Counted from the stretch's first letter, positions 1 to 12,096 are shown. The stretch: DNA of 64,000 nucleotides from Hybos culiciformis (GCA_964007475.1 OZ023275.1:124001-188000), one strand, 5' to 3'. The notes: a model not told the origin generated them from the sequence alone. A program made the numbers and translations.

Positions 1-124
1 ATTTTATTAATCCAGTTTCTGTCATAAGCTTTTGACTTTTTGAAATCGCTTCTTTTGGATTCAATTTTGCATTCTTTGGCACAATATTTTGCGGCCAAAA
101 CATTTTTGATACGCATTGGAACAT
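1..124 (-). CDS. PARS2: Mitochondrial prolyl-tRNA synthetase, 5' end (partial)
   Basis: An open frame runs from an ATG at 124-122 leftward off the window edge, giving 41 codons with no stop. The N-terminus contains SKMFWPQN followed about 16 residues later by KSQKLMTETGLI. Both blocks match the start of the mitochondrial class II prolyl-tRNA synthetase catalytic domain (family pattern S-R-M/V-F-x-P-Q-N ... K-S-Q-x-L-M-x-x-x-G-L-I), which charges tRNA-Pro in the matrix. The ATG is preceded by a T/A-rich leader and gives an N-terminus shorter than the human one. The transit peptide would then be only about 7 residues, so an additional upstream exon is possible. The gene is divergent from COX17, about 0.9 kb away. 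The identity rests on one short block recognised from memory. Confidence 0.68.
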   Translation of the reverse strand, partial: MFQCVSKMFWPQNIVPKNAKLNPKEAISKSQKLMTETGLIK

Positions 125-1022
125 TTTTTTTTTTTTAATTATTAATTTATGCGCTTTATTCTTATGTTGTAATAAAAGTTATTTTATGTATTATTTGGCT
201 TCAATTATCCAATTTGAACGAAATTAGTTTATCAGACCCGGCGTTTTATTTTCCGTAATTTATTATTTACATTTTTATTTTATCTTCAATCAATGTCAAA
301 AGAACAAGCAGGCACAAATGTAATGAAATTAACATAGGTAGGTTACGTATTTATTTTTTTGCTCAAACTACAATGCTACAAAAATTTCTGTGGCAGTGCG
401 TTATTATTTTGTTGAAGAAAAACAAGAGAAATTTTAGGAGGAATATATATTTTTTTTTTTAGAATATCTAATATCTGTCCTAAAGCAGTTAGGCGAGAGT
501 AAAAACATTAGTCTTGATTATTTATGATTGGATTTGTATGAGTATTTTATTTGAATTTTTGCTAGTGTAACAGGCAAGTTGATCATAAATTCTATGACAG
601 TTGTTGTTGTATCACATTGTGCTACGTTACCTTTCTTACTATATGGCCTTTTAAAAACCAAAAAAAAAAACAACGTTTGGTAAGCTTATCATATGAATTG
701 ATTTTTTCAATTTTTCTAGGAAAAAATCAAAATAAACGCACATCAAAAACATTAAAAAATTAAAATAAAGATTTTAAGATTTCTGTGGAAATAAGCCAGT
801 AGACAATCAAAGTCAAGTTCTCAAAGTTAATAGCGTAAAGGTAAGTACCGACCTACTCAATGTAGATAATCCTGTATATGTATATATTAAGAATTACTAC
901 AAGCATGTCACTTATTCATACAAGATACAATACCTATTAATCACTTTTTTTTTAAAGTTGTGAAGATTATATAATTTAAAAATAATTATTTTATCACAAG
1001 GATTTAACACACCTAAAATATA
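125..1022. promoter_or_regulatory. PARS2-COX17 divergent intergenic region
   Basis: This 0.9-kb AT-rich stretch lies between two divergently transcribed mitochondrial-protein genes and so must carry both promoters. A strong splice donor (GTAAGT at 841-846) and a pyrimidine-rich acceptor ending at 957 suggest a small intron of about 841-957 in the COX17 5' UTR. No clear TATA/Inr pair was seen for either gene. Confidence 0.4.
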
Positions 1023-1562
1023 ATGGGACAGACAACAACAAAAGAAACAGTTCCAGTAGTTAATGCTGTTTCTGCAATATCATCAGCAGCACCATCAGCA
1101 ACATCAGCAACTACTGGTGATAAACCGAAATGTAAAGCTTGTTGTGCTTGTCCAGAAACTAAAAAGGCGCGAGATCAATGGTAGATTTATATTGAAATTG
1201 TGAATTACCTACCTACCTTTTGAAAAATTTGAATCTGATTTTAATAACTCGTTAATTTTGATACCTATCTTCCATTGACGTATCTTCCTAACTCTACCTT
1301 ATTTCCGTTTTTGTAATTTATACTTGTACACCCACCTCTATATTTCTAATATCTTTCTAATGCTTATGATTTCTTTCCTGTTCATACAATACGAAACTAA
1401 ACGCGATTAGCTATTATTTATAAAGTGGATACTCCTATATTTATTCCATATTAATCTTTATTAAATTTTATTTTCAGCGTTTTGGAAAATGGTGAAGAAA
1501 ATTGTTCAAGTTTTATAGAAGCCCACAAAAAATGTATGCGTGACATGGGTTTCAACATTTAA
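1023..1562 (+). CDS. COX17: Cytochrome c oxidase copper chaperone COX17
   Basis: Two exons, 1023-1180 and 1478-1562, join in phase 2 across a GT-AG intron (donor GTAGAT, acceptor TTTTCAG) to give 80 aa. The twin Cx9C signature of the coiled-coil-helix-coiled-coil-helix family is complete: Cys43-x9-Cys53 and Cys62-x9-Cys72. The adjacent Cys40-Cys41 pair provides the Cu(I) site. The block ACCACPETKKARDQC and the end EAHKKCMRDMGF are diagnostic. COX17 carries copper in the intermembrane space to SCO1 and COX11 for complex IV assembly. The N-terminal extension (about residues 1-33, Thr/Ser/Ala-rich) is longer than in the human 63-aa protein, and there is an extra Cys37. AATAAA signals follow at 1681 and 1695. 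Confidence 0.95.
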
Positions 1563-2425
1563 ACATCTTTCTATAGTTTATTTAGCTTACTTCTTTTGAT
1601 TGATTGATTCAATTAGAAGCAATTTAGTAATTTATTTTGAAATGTGATCATTACACTTTGTTACAAATCAATAATTTTTTAATAAATAAATTAAAATAAA
1701 GATAATATTTATGTACCTATGATTTATAAAGCATAAAGCAGGCAAAGATTTTTAATTTGATATTTATACAATAAAGTTTTTCAAGAGTAACAAATTTACG
1801 ATTCAACGTGAAGCTTCGTCTCAAGAATGTTGTCCTGATCGAGTTATGGAGCATAATTTCGTCGATACCACTTTAAAGCTTAAAAAAATTAAGAATCCTC
1901 TGAAACATTTTTTTGCTTAAATATTTTATTAACAAACAAAATTTATTTTGAAAACTAATATTGCACCCAGGATATATAAATAAAAATACGAAGATTGCAA
2001 AATCTTACGAAAATCGTCTTCCGTTCCATTCGTTTCGTTCCTTGAATTTCATTAAAATAAAGGGCTACTATTGACCTAATTCATAATAACACCTTGGTTT
2101 CCTTGTCATAACTTTACAATTTATTACTTCATCCGATGTTTAAAAATCTTAACATTCAAAAATTTGCAAAAAACATATTTTTGAATAGTAAATAACTTTT
2201 TAATTACAAGTTTTATTTTTACATTTTTTTGTATTTAATTGTTTTGTTACTTAATTTTAAATTTTTTTATTGATTACTTTTTCATCTTCATAGCAATAAT
2301 GAAAATAAAAGGAAAATTTAAGCCAATGATTTTTTAATTCTTTTTTGTAATATTTTATTAAACGTTAAAGTTAAAATTTCCCTACTTTTCACAATGAATA
2401 TAAAAACAGAAATTAACATTATATT
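1563..2425. other. COX17-NDUFS1 convergent intergenic spacer
   Basis: AT-rich sequence between two convergent genes. It contains the COX17 3' UTR with AATAAA at 1681-1686 and 1695-1700. Nothing else was recognised. Confidence 0.5.
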
Positions 2426-2431
2426 TTTATT
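2426..2431 (-). terminator. NDUFS1 polyadenylation signal
   Basis: AATAAA on the minus strand (TTTATT on plus), about 19 nt beyond the NDUFS1 stop codon. The spacing is short but usable. Confidence 0.55.
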
Positions 2432-2449
2432 CCGTGAAATGTTATCATT

Positions 2450-5400
2450 TTAACATGATTTTGCTTCCTGTTTTTTTGCAGCCGCTATACATTTTGCCAT
2501 TGTTGGTGATGCACGAGAAATAGAATCAGTCATGAAATAATCTTTCAATACCTTTTGCTTGACGTCAACTGGAGTATTATCAACCTTAGTATCCTACAAA
2601 AAAAATTAATACTGAAGAATTATTTAGTGAAAAATATTAGTTTAGCCTTATTTAAATATTTGTGAGTTTTCTTTTTCATATTGTTTTTATAATTAAAATT
2701 GAAATTTCCAAAAATTTCAGACTTTGGAGTATGATTTAGGTACGTTGAATGCATAAACTAAATTGGTAAGACACTCCCACAAAATATCAAAATTATTTTA
2801 TATTATTCAATCAGGTATCGTAAGCAGGTATCGTTGTTGAAAAACACTCTCAACAACACTACAAATAACTCAAGTTTCCTCTTAGATTTACAAAAAATAT
2901 TAAAACATTTCATTAGCTTGAAACTCTTACTCCAATTAATTGTTCTGCGACACATCCGACTACACTTTCTTCTAATTTTCCATATCTTACTAAATGTGGT
3001 GCAATATCTTCCATGCGATTTCTTAATTCATCTAAATTATCATACGGTAATGGAGTTCCTGAAAATAATTTATATTAGTAATAAGAATAAACATTTATTT
3101 TGCAAATTCCAATGTTGTGATGATAAGTAAAATTATGTACGATTTTGAAAAAATTTAATTCCCAAATGTGGAGTAACAACACTGTTAATATTCAAGGTAA
3201 GTACAAATCAAAGCAGTTAATCGGTACTACTATTACGAAAAAACATAATGCCCAAGGCTTTTCAATCATCGAAATTATCTGATAGAGTACGATTCAAATC
3301 ACTTGACCAATCCGTTATGCAAAGCTTTCCCTTTCCATTACAAAATTCCATACAAAAGTTGCATGAGCTTTTTTCTTAAATAATTTCCCCTAAATTTTGT
3401 ATGGAATTTTGTAATGGAAAGGGAAAGCTTTGCATAACGGATTGGTCAAGTGATTTGAATCGTACTCTAACTGTCAATAGGACTTTTTTTTGAAAAAGCG
3501 TTAAGTTAAAAAGTCAAAAACTGTTCACAAAAGCTTTGAGAGAAACTAAAAAAAAAAGAGAAAACGTTTCCTGTTTGAAATAACAAAAGTTCGTTCAAGA
3601 AACTAAATCTAAGAAGAAAAATTTTAATTAATTCGATAATTAAAGACATAAGTTTTTGGGTTTTTGCACCTAAAAAATTAGTTCAATCGAAGGCTCAATC
3701 AATCTTACCTACAACTTCTGATAAAGCCCTTATAATTTTCCAATCTTCTCTTGCCAAGCCTGGAGGGGTGACTGCAACTAATGTTTGTTGTGCTCTACCT
3801 TCGGTATTAACATATGTGGCTTGTTTTTCTGTATAAGCTGCTCCAGGCAATACAGCATCCGCTATCTGGGCACCAACATCCCCATGGTGACCAATATAAA
3901 CAATAAAACAATCCTCTGGTAAATTAGACCGGTTGATTTTATTTCCATCAGCCCCTAACAAAAATAACACTTTGGGTTGTAAATGTTCAATTTCACAAAC
4001 ACCAGGACTATAGCCAATATCTAATGCACCAGCTTGAGAAGTATTCCGTTGCAATACATTGAAAGCATTCCAATTTTCTTTATTTAATTTATTAGCGAAA
4101 GTTTGAATTGATGCTAAAATACCAGCTCCATCAGCTCGTTCTAATAAATCAGAACCAACAATTACGGCGGGTTTTTTTGCATTTTTCATTGATCTTATGA
4201 ATGGGTGTGGACAAGTACCAGAAAGTTCCTGAATCAAGCTCGCATCCTCCCCAACGTGCTAAAATAAAAAAAAAATTAAAACCTTTACTCACTTAAACTT
4301 CTATCCAAAGGGATATTACTTCGTAGTTATACGACAGGTCTACTTTTGGTCCGATTAAACCCAAATTGCTTTCATTATGAACATATCCTTTACGAAGTCG
4401 TGTATTGATAAGAGGTGCCTCATATCGTGGATTAGTTCCAATCAATAATACAGCATCGGCCTCCTCCAATGCTGCTATAGTTGAATTCATTAAATAGTTT
4501 GATCTGATATCAATGCCTGATCCATTACTTGGAAAGCCTTGTTCAGTGCATAGAGTTTCTGATCCATTTCTGTTGAGTAAATCCTTCAATGCTGTCATGC
4601 TCTCTACATCTGCCAAAGCTCCTGCAAGACCAGCAGCGCAACCATTAGATGCATTTTTAAGAACTTTAGCAATACTTATTAAAGCTCCTTCCCATTCAAC
4701 AGCCTGCAATTCACCATTTGGCATTCGGATCATTGGAGCAATCAAACGTTGTCGTTTTAAACCATCACAAGAAAATCTAGACTTATCAGCCAGCCATTCT
4801 TCATTAACATCTTCATTTTCACGAGGCAAAATTCTTAAAACCTCACCTGTTCTGGTACTAACAACAATATTGCTTCCCACTGAATCAAGAACGTCGATAG
4901 AATCTATTTTACGAACTTCCCAAGGTCGAGCAACAAAACTGTACGGCTTGTTGGTTAAAGCTCCAACAGGGCACAAATCAATAACATTACCACTCAATTC
5001 GGTTAAAAAAAGTTTTTCGACATAAGTTCCAATTTGCATATCATTGCCTCTACCAGTAGTTCCTAAATCATCAACACCAGCGACTTCAGATGCGAAACGA
5101 ATGCATCTAGTGCAATGAATACAGCGTGTCATTATTGTTTTGACTAATGGTCCTAAATCTTTATCTTCAACAGCTCGTTTTCCAGTATGATTTATATCGG
5201 TGAAACGTGATCTATCAGATCCGAATGCCATTGCTTGATCTTGAAGATCGCATTCGCCACCTTGATCACAAATTGGGCAATCCAATGGATGATTCATTAA
5301 TAAGAATTCCATTACACCTTCACGAGCCTTACGTGTCATTTCTGAATTTGTTTTTATACGCCATCCTTTCATAACTGGCATAGCACAAGCAGCAACAGGT

Positions 5401-5747
5401 TTTGGACTCTTTTCGACTTCAACTAAACACATACGGCAATTACCAGCAACAGCTAAACGTTCATGATAACAGAAACGTGGAATTTCTACTCCAATTTGAG
5501 CTGCGGCCTAAAAAAAAAAATTAATAAAATATACCTAATTAACTAGATTTTTAGATAAATTCACCTGTAACACAGTGGTCCCTGGTTCAACAAGAACTGG
5601 AATATCATCTACAAATACTTCAATTTTTTGCGGCTTTTGGGCAGGGGTCTGTGACAAAGCTGATGACGAATGAATTTGCAGGGCCGCAGTTATATTTCGT
5701 GTTGGAGAAACAATAGTTAAGGCCTTTGTGAGCGGCGCTCGAAACAT
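2450..5747 (-). CDS. NDUFS1: NADH:ubiquinone oxidoreductase 75-kDa subunit
   Basis: Five exons read on the minus strand: 5747-5565, 5507-4320, 4258-3709, 3058-2931 and 2593-2450. All junctions are GT-AG and phases agree, giving 730 aa against 727 in human. This is the peripheral-arm iron-sulfur subunit of mitochondrial complex I. Visible ligands: the 2Fe-2S set Cys73, Cys84, Cys87 and Cys101; the His-plus-three-Cys 4Fe-4S set His133, Cys137, Cys140 and Cys146 ([14 protein letters not shown]); and a second 4Fe-4S set at about 189, 192 and 195 plus the Cys of DLCPVGAL. The molybdopterin-like C-terminal domain includes [20 protein letters not shown] and [17 protein letters not shown]. The end [15 protein letters not shown] is typical of the family. 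The N-terminal ~35 residues look like a transit peptide. Intron 3059-3708 hosts a perfect hairpin element. Confidence 0.96.
3283..3469. mobile_element. Perfect 75-bp inverted-repeat MITE in NDUFS1 intron
   Basis: Arms 3283-3357 and 3395-3469 are exact reverse complements over 75 bp, separated by a 37-bp loop. Both ends read TA outside GAGTACGATTC / GAATCGTACTC, consistent with a TA target duplication and Tc1/mariner-type origin. No coding capacity. It lies inside a transcribed intron, so the pre-mRNA should fold into a long hairpin. Confidence 0.85.
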
Positions 5748-6434
5748 AATGCTCGTTTTTCTAGAAATAAATTAAGAATTTTAAATAAATCAACTTTCTT
5801 CTGCGTTCTCTGACAAATAAAATCAAAGTTACATAAGAAAAAGTTAGGTATTTTATTATTACGTTTCTTTTGATCCAAAAATAAAAATTTTAAATTTTGA
5901 ATAGAAGAAGTTTATCTTTTTTATCAAATTAAATTCACTTTTTTAATTAAATGAATGAATAAAATGTTTGCAATAAAAAAAAAAACTTACTTTTTCTAAA
6001 TTAAAATTGTTGAAATTTCTTATTTTCTATTTTTTTTTTAATTTTCAAAATTTTCGAACAGCTGATAGTTTCAATTGAAAGCCACTGTCAATTTTGACAA
6101 CAAATTTTTTATTTATATTCGAAATATTAAAAAAAAATAAACTGATTGAAGCGAACACGGCTTCGCGCTTTCACTTAAAATTCCATTAATTTCGAAAAAA
6201 TTTTAAGTAGCTAGAAAAACAAAAATAAAATTAATAAAATTTATTTATTGTATAGTATGGTATGGTATACTATTATAGATAGTATTCATTTTATATTTCA
6301 TTTCATAGAACAAATTATGGTTTTTATGAGCCTATTTCAAATTGTCTCAGAAACTTAAATTTGTGTCTTGATGTCATGGATTTTAATTATTCTAGAATTG
6401 CTTTTAAAAATAAATTAAAAATATATATGATTGA
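5748..6434. other. Upstream region of NDUFS1
   Basis: AT-rich non-coding sequence containing the presumed NDUFS1 promoter and 5' UTR. No clear TATA box and no coding exon seen. Confidence 0.4.
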
Positions 6435-7466
6435 TAGGATTGCCAGACGTCCAGTTTTCATCTGGATTGTCCAGATTTCTTTGACCCTGTCCAGATTTAA
6501 AATATTTCAAATCTGGACATCAGGACAATCCATAAATTTCAGTGAGACAAATCTGGACATCTGGATTGTCCAGTTTTTCAATATTGTTAGCAGATAAAAT
6601 AAAACTTGAAACAAAAAACTGTATTCAAAAACTAAATTTATTGTAAATATTATCTGAACTCAGTTCCGCTACCTTTTTATATTTAAAATATTTTTTCTTG
6701 TTTTTTTCTTACATATTGCATAAAAATTATTTTTTAGTTTTTTTTTTGAGTTTTCTAATCTAGCTTTTATGAACTTATAGTTCCTAATTAAATTATATTT
6801 AATGTAATTATTACCTAAAAGTGAGTGGCTGCGAATAGAATTTGGGTGCCTGAGAATAGGAGAAAATGGGTTTTTTTCTTTATTCTAAGAATTTTGCAAA
6901 AAAAATAAATTAACTAAAACAATTCAGGATTTATGTACAAAAAGTCTGAAAAATCCAAAAATCATAACTTTATAGTGAAGTGCTTATATTCTGTACTTTT
7001 TGTTCATTCAAATTGAAAAAATGAGTCAGGTGGCTGAGAATTGGCTACTACCTACATAGAAAAATGTTTTTTGATGGCGGAGAATTGGCTACTACGACTA
7101 CCTACATACAAAAATGTTTTTTTTTTTTTCTTTACAAAAATTGCACTGGTTTTATATAATGTAGATTGTATCTAATTATTTTCACAATTTATAATAGGTT
7201 AGGTTAGGTTAGGTTGTAGCAGGTCGGAAATCCTGCGATTTCCTTGCACTTAGGCCGATCATTATGAATTAAATAAGCAATAAAATTATATTGATCGATG
7301 AATAAAACTAAATTAATTTATTTCATGGAAATTTTGAAAAAAATCATATCATTTTTGTCCAGATTTTTATCCAGATTTCTTTAGGTTTTGTCCATATTTG
7401 TCCAGATTTGAACCAATAAAATTTCAATTTGTCCAGATTTCGGGTTTTTAAAAACTGGTAACCCTA
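6435..7466. mobile_element. hAT-like non-autonomous element with 8-bp target duplication
   Basis: The 1032-bp element starts TAGGATTGCCAG and ends CTGGTAACCCTA, a 12-bp imperfect terminal inverted repeat (TAGGRTTRCCAG). It is flanked by exact 8-bp direct repeats ATGATTGA at 6427-6434 and 7467-7474, the hAT target-site length. Both ends carry many TGTCCAGAT / ATCTGGACA subterminal motifs (about ten), a typical hAT arrangement. The interior has an imperfect direct repeat around GAGAATTGGCTACTAC (about 7037-7130) and a TTAGG-type array. No transposase ORF survives. Confidence 0.82.
7195..7260. repeat. Interstitial TTAGG-type telomere-like array and adjoining unit
   Basis: About four units of AGGTT/TTAGG at 7196-7215 lie inside the hAT-like element. 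They are followed by a GC-richer segment (GTAGCAGGTCGG ... TTAGGCCGATC). TTAGG is the ancestral insect telomere unit. The adjoining segment may belong to a dispersed SINE-like repeat, but that is inference. Confidence 0.55.
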
Positions 7467-10390
7467 ATGATTGAAAATTGTTATTAGAAATGAATTTATG
7501 TATTTAATAAAATAATAGAACTATTCTATGTGAATTTGAAAAATTATATAAGTTGAAATTTATTAGTTATTAGTAATTATTATGTATGTATTTAGTTTTA
7601 ATAAGAGTTTGTACATATATAATGTTCAGGATCTGTGAAGGATTAAACCTGGTGGATTGAATAAATAAATAAATAAATAAATAAATTGTATAGTAATAAG
7701 GTATAATTTAGTATAGTACCGTATATAATATAGTATAGTATAGAATACTAATAATTAGAAATACTGTAGTTTGATAAACTGAACTCAACATTAGAAAGCA
7801 TTTTAAATATAATGGAATGTAGCAGGTAAATGCTTATAAAAAGTTTGCGAAATGATAAATACACAACTAATTTATAAATTAATTATTATTGAAAAAAAAA
7901 AATTGTTTCTGTAGGTTTTGGTAGCTAAACCTACAAGTAAAAAATATCAGTCAAAAAATAAGCTTTAGGATTACAATTACAGTATATTATTAAGACGATT
8001 TTATAATGCCTTGTTTATAGCTAATTTACCTATCTGAAAAAATGGTACCGTAAAAACCGATTTTCTATGTTATTATTCTATTTATATTTAAGCAAATTTA
8101 CTGAAAATGAAGATATTAATTTTATCTATTTTTCGTAAAAAGAATTTTTTAAAAATATTTTCAAATAATTAAGAAAATTTATTTTATTTTTTTTTTGATA
8201 TCTGAAAAATTTCATTACTTCACAAAATTATTTTTTTGTTTCTTTTTCATTACGTTTCCTACCTATCATAATATTTTTTTACGATACCTTTCCTGTCAAA
8301 AAATTTTTTTATGTTTTTTTTTTAAATTTTTTGCAGTTGATTTTTTACTTTCAGATAAAATTAGCTGTAAATAGGTTTCCGGAACATTCCTCCAAAAATT
8401 ACTTTACTGTGGTAGCTATAAACAACGCATAAGCCATTTGAATACCGTTTATAAATAAATATCTCAAGTTTTTTAACAGGATCTAAATTATTTAATTCAG
8501 AGTTCGGATAGGATGGGATGAAAAGGTATAGGTAACACTTATCAAAGAGAAGACACATACTATAATCTTTAAATGTATATACATATTGAAAAAGTTATTA
8601 CAAGCTTCCGAAGTTTATTTTTTACCTTCCAATAATATTGAATCTATACAAATATTGTTGAAAAAAAAAATATAAACTTTGGTTGGTAGTTTTCGATGCT
8701 TTCCGATAATTTGTAAACTGGTTCATTTTCAAATAAATATACAAATTTATTTAATTTTATTCTGACCATTTTCTGTTAAAAGTATTTTTTGTAACTATGT
8801 TTATGGTATAAATAATGTTCATTAATTGAACAAATAACACAAAAATCTGACGCCATTCAATAAAATCTTTAAATTTTTCTTATTTTGTTCATATCCTGTA
8901 GAACATGACTTATCTTTTTCGAGTAACTATAATTGTACAAGTAACACATAATTATATATGTGTAGATACCTAGTAGATCACTTAATATATAAATTTACCT
9001 TACTTGTACTAAATTATAAGTAGCTTTAAGAAAATATCAAAAAATTCTCTTATTCTCACATAAAAAAAATATTTTTTTTTGCAATTAGATCAATTTTAGT
9101 AACACACCATTCTCCGTGCGACGTGGTTTAATGTGACGGAATTTGATTTTTTTAAATATTGTTTTTTTTTTTAATTTTTTTTCATCGAGCATGGCTTCAA
9201 TTTTATTTAAAAATGGTTCAAATTCATTGAAAACATATTTCGCGAGAAAAAAATTATTTAATGTAAACGCATCTATATTAAATTAATTATTTAAAAAACC
9301 AAAATTTTCGAATTATTAAAAAACCAAAAATGTTACATAATAATTTAGAAAACGTAAATTGTCAGTTCAAATAAATCTCTTTTTTTTTTTAATAAACTTA
9401 TTTTGCATATCTAATGAAAAAAAAATCTACACATATACCTCTAATTGCTTTAATTAAAGAAAAAAATATTCTTGTTCTGGAATCAAAAAAACAACATTAT
9501 ATAAAAATAGTAGGGTGATTAAAATAATTATATATATATGAAGGTTTTGTTTTGGCCATTTAGTAAAAAAAAAAAGATTTCAAAAAGTTCAATATGGAAT
9601 AAGATTTAGTTCACTTAAAAAAATAACACAGAACCCTTAAAATAGTGTTTATAGTGTGTTGTTCATAGTTGAAATATGTATATTTGAAATGAAAAATTCC
9701 AAATTATTATAAAATTGAGTTTTTTTTGTCAATATTTCCAAATGTATAATGTCTGTTTTTGTTTTTAATGTTTTAAAACTTCTTATCGACTTACACTAAA
9801 GACTAAAATATGCTATCTTTTCTCTCGTTTCTTTTACATATAAGCGTATTAAAATACATAATGTGTGTTGGTTTTTCAAATCGCGTATGCTCTTAAATAA
9901 ATATAAATTTCAGAATAATAAACTTATTTTTTGTATTAGTATATTATAGTACTCTACGCATATTTGTTGGAAAACTGAACATACTGATAACTCGAAAGAA
10001 CTTAAATTAAAAAAAACATAAGAATTTAATTTTTTTAGTACTAAAAAATTATAAAAATTGAAAAGAAAAGTTTAATGCATAATATTTTCATTGTATATCT
10101 GTGTATTTTTTCAATAATCAATTCAAATGGAACTATTTTAAACAATTAATCTTACTTTAGAAATTTATCAAAAATTAATTTGAATACAGAAAATGCATTA
10201 AAAATTTATGACAGATAAATTGTTCATACATTTTTAAATCCCAATAATGTGTAATGTAGATTTATTGTTGCCAATTTATAATGATGAAAAAATATGTAAA
10301 TTGTACAATTTAGTTTCTAGTATCAACTACATTCCTGTTTGTGTTGCATGATTTTAGAATTCAAAGGCTAACTAAGTTAGTAGCTATTAT
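7467..10390. other. Gene-free AT-rich interval
   Basis: About 2.9 kb of AT-rich DNA with homopolymer runs. A (AAAT)n microsatellite at 7659-7686 follows a non-repetitive stretch in the way a LINE or SINE tail would. ORFs here are short, biased and unlike known proteins. Confidence 0.5.
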
Positions 10391-10490
10391 ATCATTAATA
10401 CCATAAAGTAAGTATAAATAGAGTAACTATTCTAAGCAAAAAATTCGAATAAAAAAAGTTAAACAAAAATTAGATCAGACCCCCAAGCTT
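10391..10490. repeat. Dispersed TIR-like repeat, inverted copy
   Basis: The segment from ATTAATACCATAAAGTAAG to CAGACCCCCAAGC is an inverted, diverged copy of 12530-12640 (CTTCCTTTATG... and GGGGGTCTGA). Related ends occur at about 11737-11775, 30652 and 31295. It looks like the terminus of a MITE family. Confidence 0.5.
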
Positions 10491-10686
10491 TTTTTTTTGT
10501 TATATATATCGCTATAACGAGAGTGCTTTATAGCTTTTAAAATATTTTTTAGATAAAGCTTTTAAAAATAAACAAAATGTTTAGTTGTATTTGTTCTCTA
10601 TAGAAAAAAATTTGGGTTAGAATGTAAATAAAAAAAATATATTTGAAAGCATTAATAAATTCATTTTCATTCATGTTTATTTACAT

Positions 10687-10945
10687 ATCGTCGGTCTCGT
10701 GCATAAATCACGAAACTGTAATTTTGGCCGTTTTGACCTAATATTGTAGAAAAATCATAAAAAACTAAAATTTTAATATGTTCAAAGTTAGAAGTTGAAA
10801 GCTGTCATAAATTATACGCAATGACTATTTCTATTTTCCCGAAAGTACCAAAACGTACTAAAAAAAAAAGAAAAAACAATTTTAAATCCAATTTTCTCTA
10901 AACAATGTTTTTGCAGTTTAGTGATTTTTGCATGAGACCGACGAT
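10687..10945. mobile_element. MITE with ~30-bp terminal inverted repeats
   Basis: The 259-bp element begins ATCGTCGGTCTCGTGCATAA and ends with the near reverse complement TTGCATGAGACCGACGAT. Arms match over about 32 bp with a few mismatches. There is no ORF, and the target duplication could not be defined. Confidence 0.7.
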
Positions 10946-11689
10946 GTTCACATTATTTTATATAATTGGAATAATGATGTTTTTGTTTTTTTATTTTGAT
11001 TTGAAAGGATACTTTAACTTTTTAATAATATCCCTTTTAAAAATTTTGAGCCTTTTATTATTAAAAGTGTTAATAACAACTCCAAAAATTTAAATCTATG
11101 TTCATAACTTTCGTCTGTTTCGGTGAACCAGAAATCATATTTTTTTGATAATTTTATTGCGTCCAAACAGCATTGCATACAGTTTGGTAAAATTCTTTTT
11201 TTTATAAAAATTTTGAGCAAAATAGTTATCAAAAATTTTTATATGAAATCTGGTAATTTCAAACAGATCATCTGTTGGTGCTTTCAAATAAAATATTTCC
11301 AAATCATTGTCATAATTTTTGTGATATAAAAATTGTTCTGATTTCAATTCAAGGACATCATTAGTTTTTTTTTTATTTTTTTTTTGATTGGGGTCGATAG
11401 AAGATAAATTGTTTAGCCGACTACTTTTTATGGAGCTCTAACTTCATGAATTAGTAAAATATTTAAGTGAAGGTCGCGCATTAAAAAAAGTGCATTTACC
11501 TACTTATTAATAAATAAAATAAATGAATAAATACTTACTTTATTTTATTCAAATTATTTATACTTATTTTAATTCCGTAACCAAATTGATAAATTTCCAA
11601 TAATAATAAAATATTCCGATATAATCTTCTTAATGTCCTTATATCTCAAGATTTAAATAGTTAAAACAAAGTTCATTCAAAATATTTTA
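10946..11689. other. AT-rich interval without a recognised gene
   Basis: Several overlapping short open frames occur on both strands, but they are low-complexity Phe/Ile/Lys-rich products of base composition. Nothing supports a gene. Confidence 0.5.
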
Positions 11690-12096
11690 ATTAGGAAAAA
11701 AAAATAAAAACGTTATTTTAAACAGTTGTTTGATAAAGTTACTCTATATTATACTTCCTTTATGTTAATACAAAAAAAAAAAAATATTTGCTAATTTTTT
11801 TTATTAATAACTGAAAATAATGGATACAAAATATTATTTCTAATAACTTTTAATGATTAATAATTATAAGAAATGAATTGATCTAAAATTTCTAATTAAA
11901 ATTATTGAATTTTAAAATCTTTGGAATTGTTCCGATAATGTGAATCCATTAGGGAAATGATTTGATGGTACCTCTTCGGACTTAAGAATTATTTTTCCAA
12001 ACCTAGGAGTTTCTGTGAATCGTATTTGCTGAAATCGCACGCCGCTGGGTAGGCGCACTATATACGATCCACTTTTCTGAAGCTCTGGGTTAGCAT
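11690..12096 (-). pseudogene. Duplicated 3' end of the secreted proline-rich gene
   Basis: This 407-bp segment is almost identical to 12562-12969 (one A-run length difference seen) and lies 466 bp away in the same orientation. It carries the last ~54 codons and 3' flank of the gene at 12785-13459, including SGSYIVRLPSG and the stop at 11912-11914. It lacks the signal peptide and proline-rich body. Upstream of the junction at 12096 the frame continues into unrelated sequence (an 11-codon ATG-led extension to 12127), so it is probably a non-functional fragment. The near-identity implies a recent event or gene conversion. Confidence 0.8.

Noticed and set aside
4513..5025. 170-codon plus-strand ORF
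   Set aside because: Antisense shadow of the large NDUFS1 exon.
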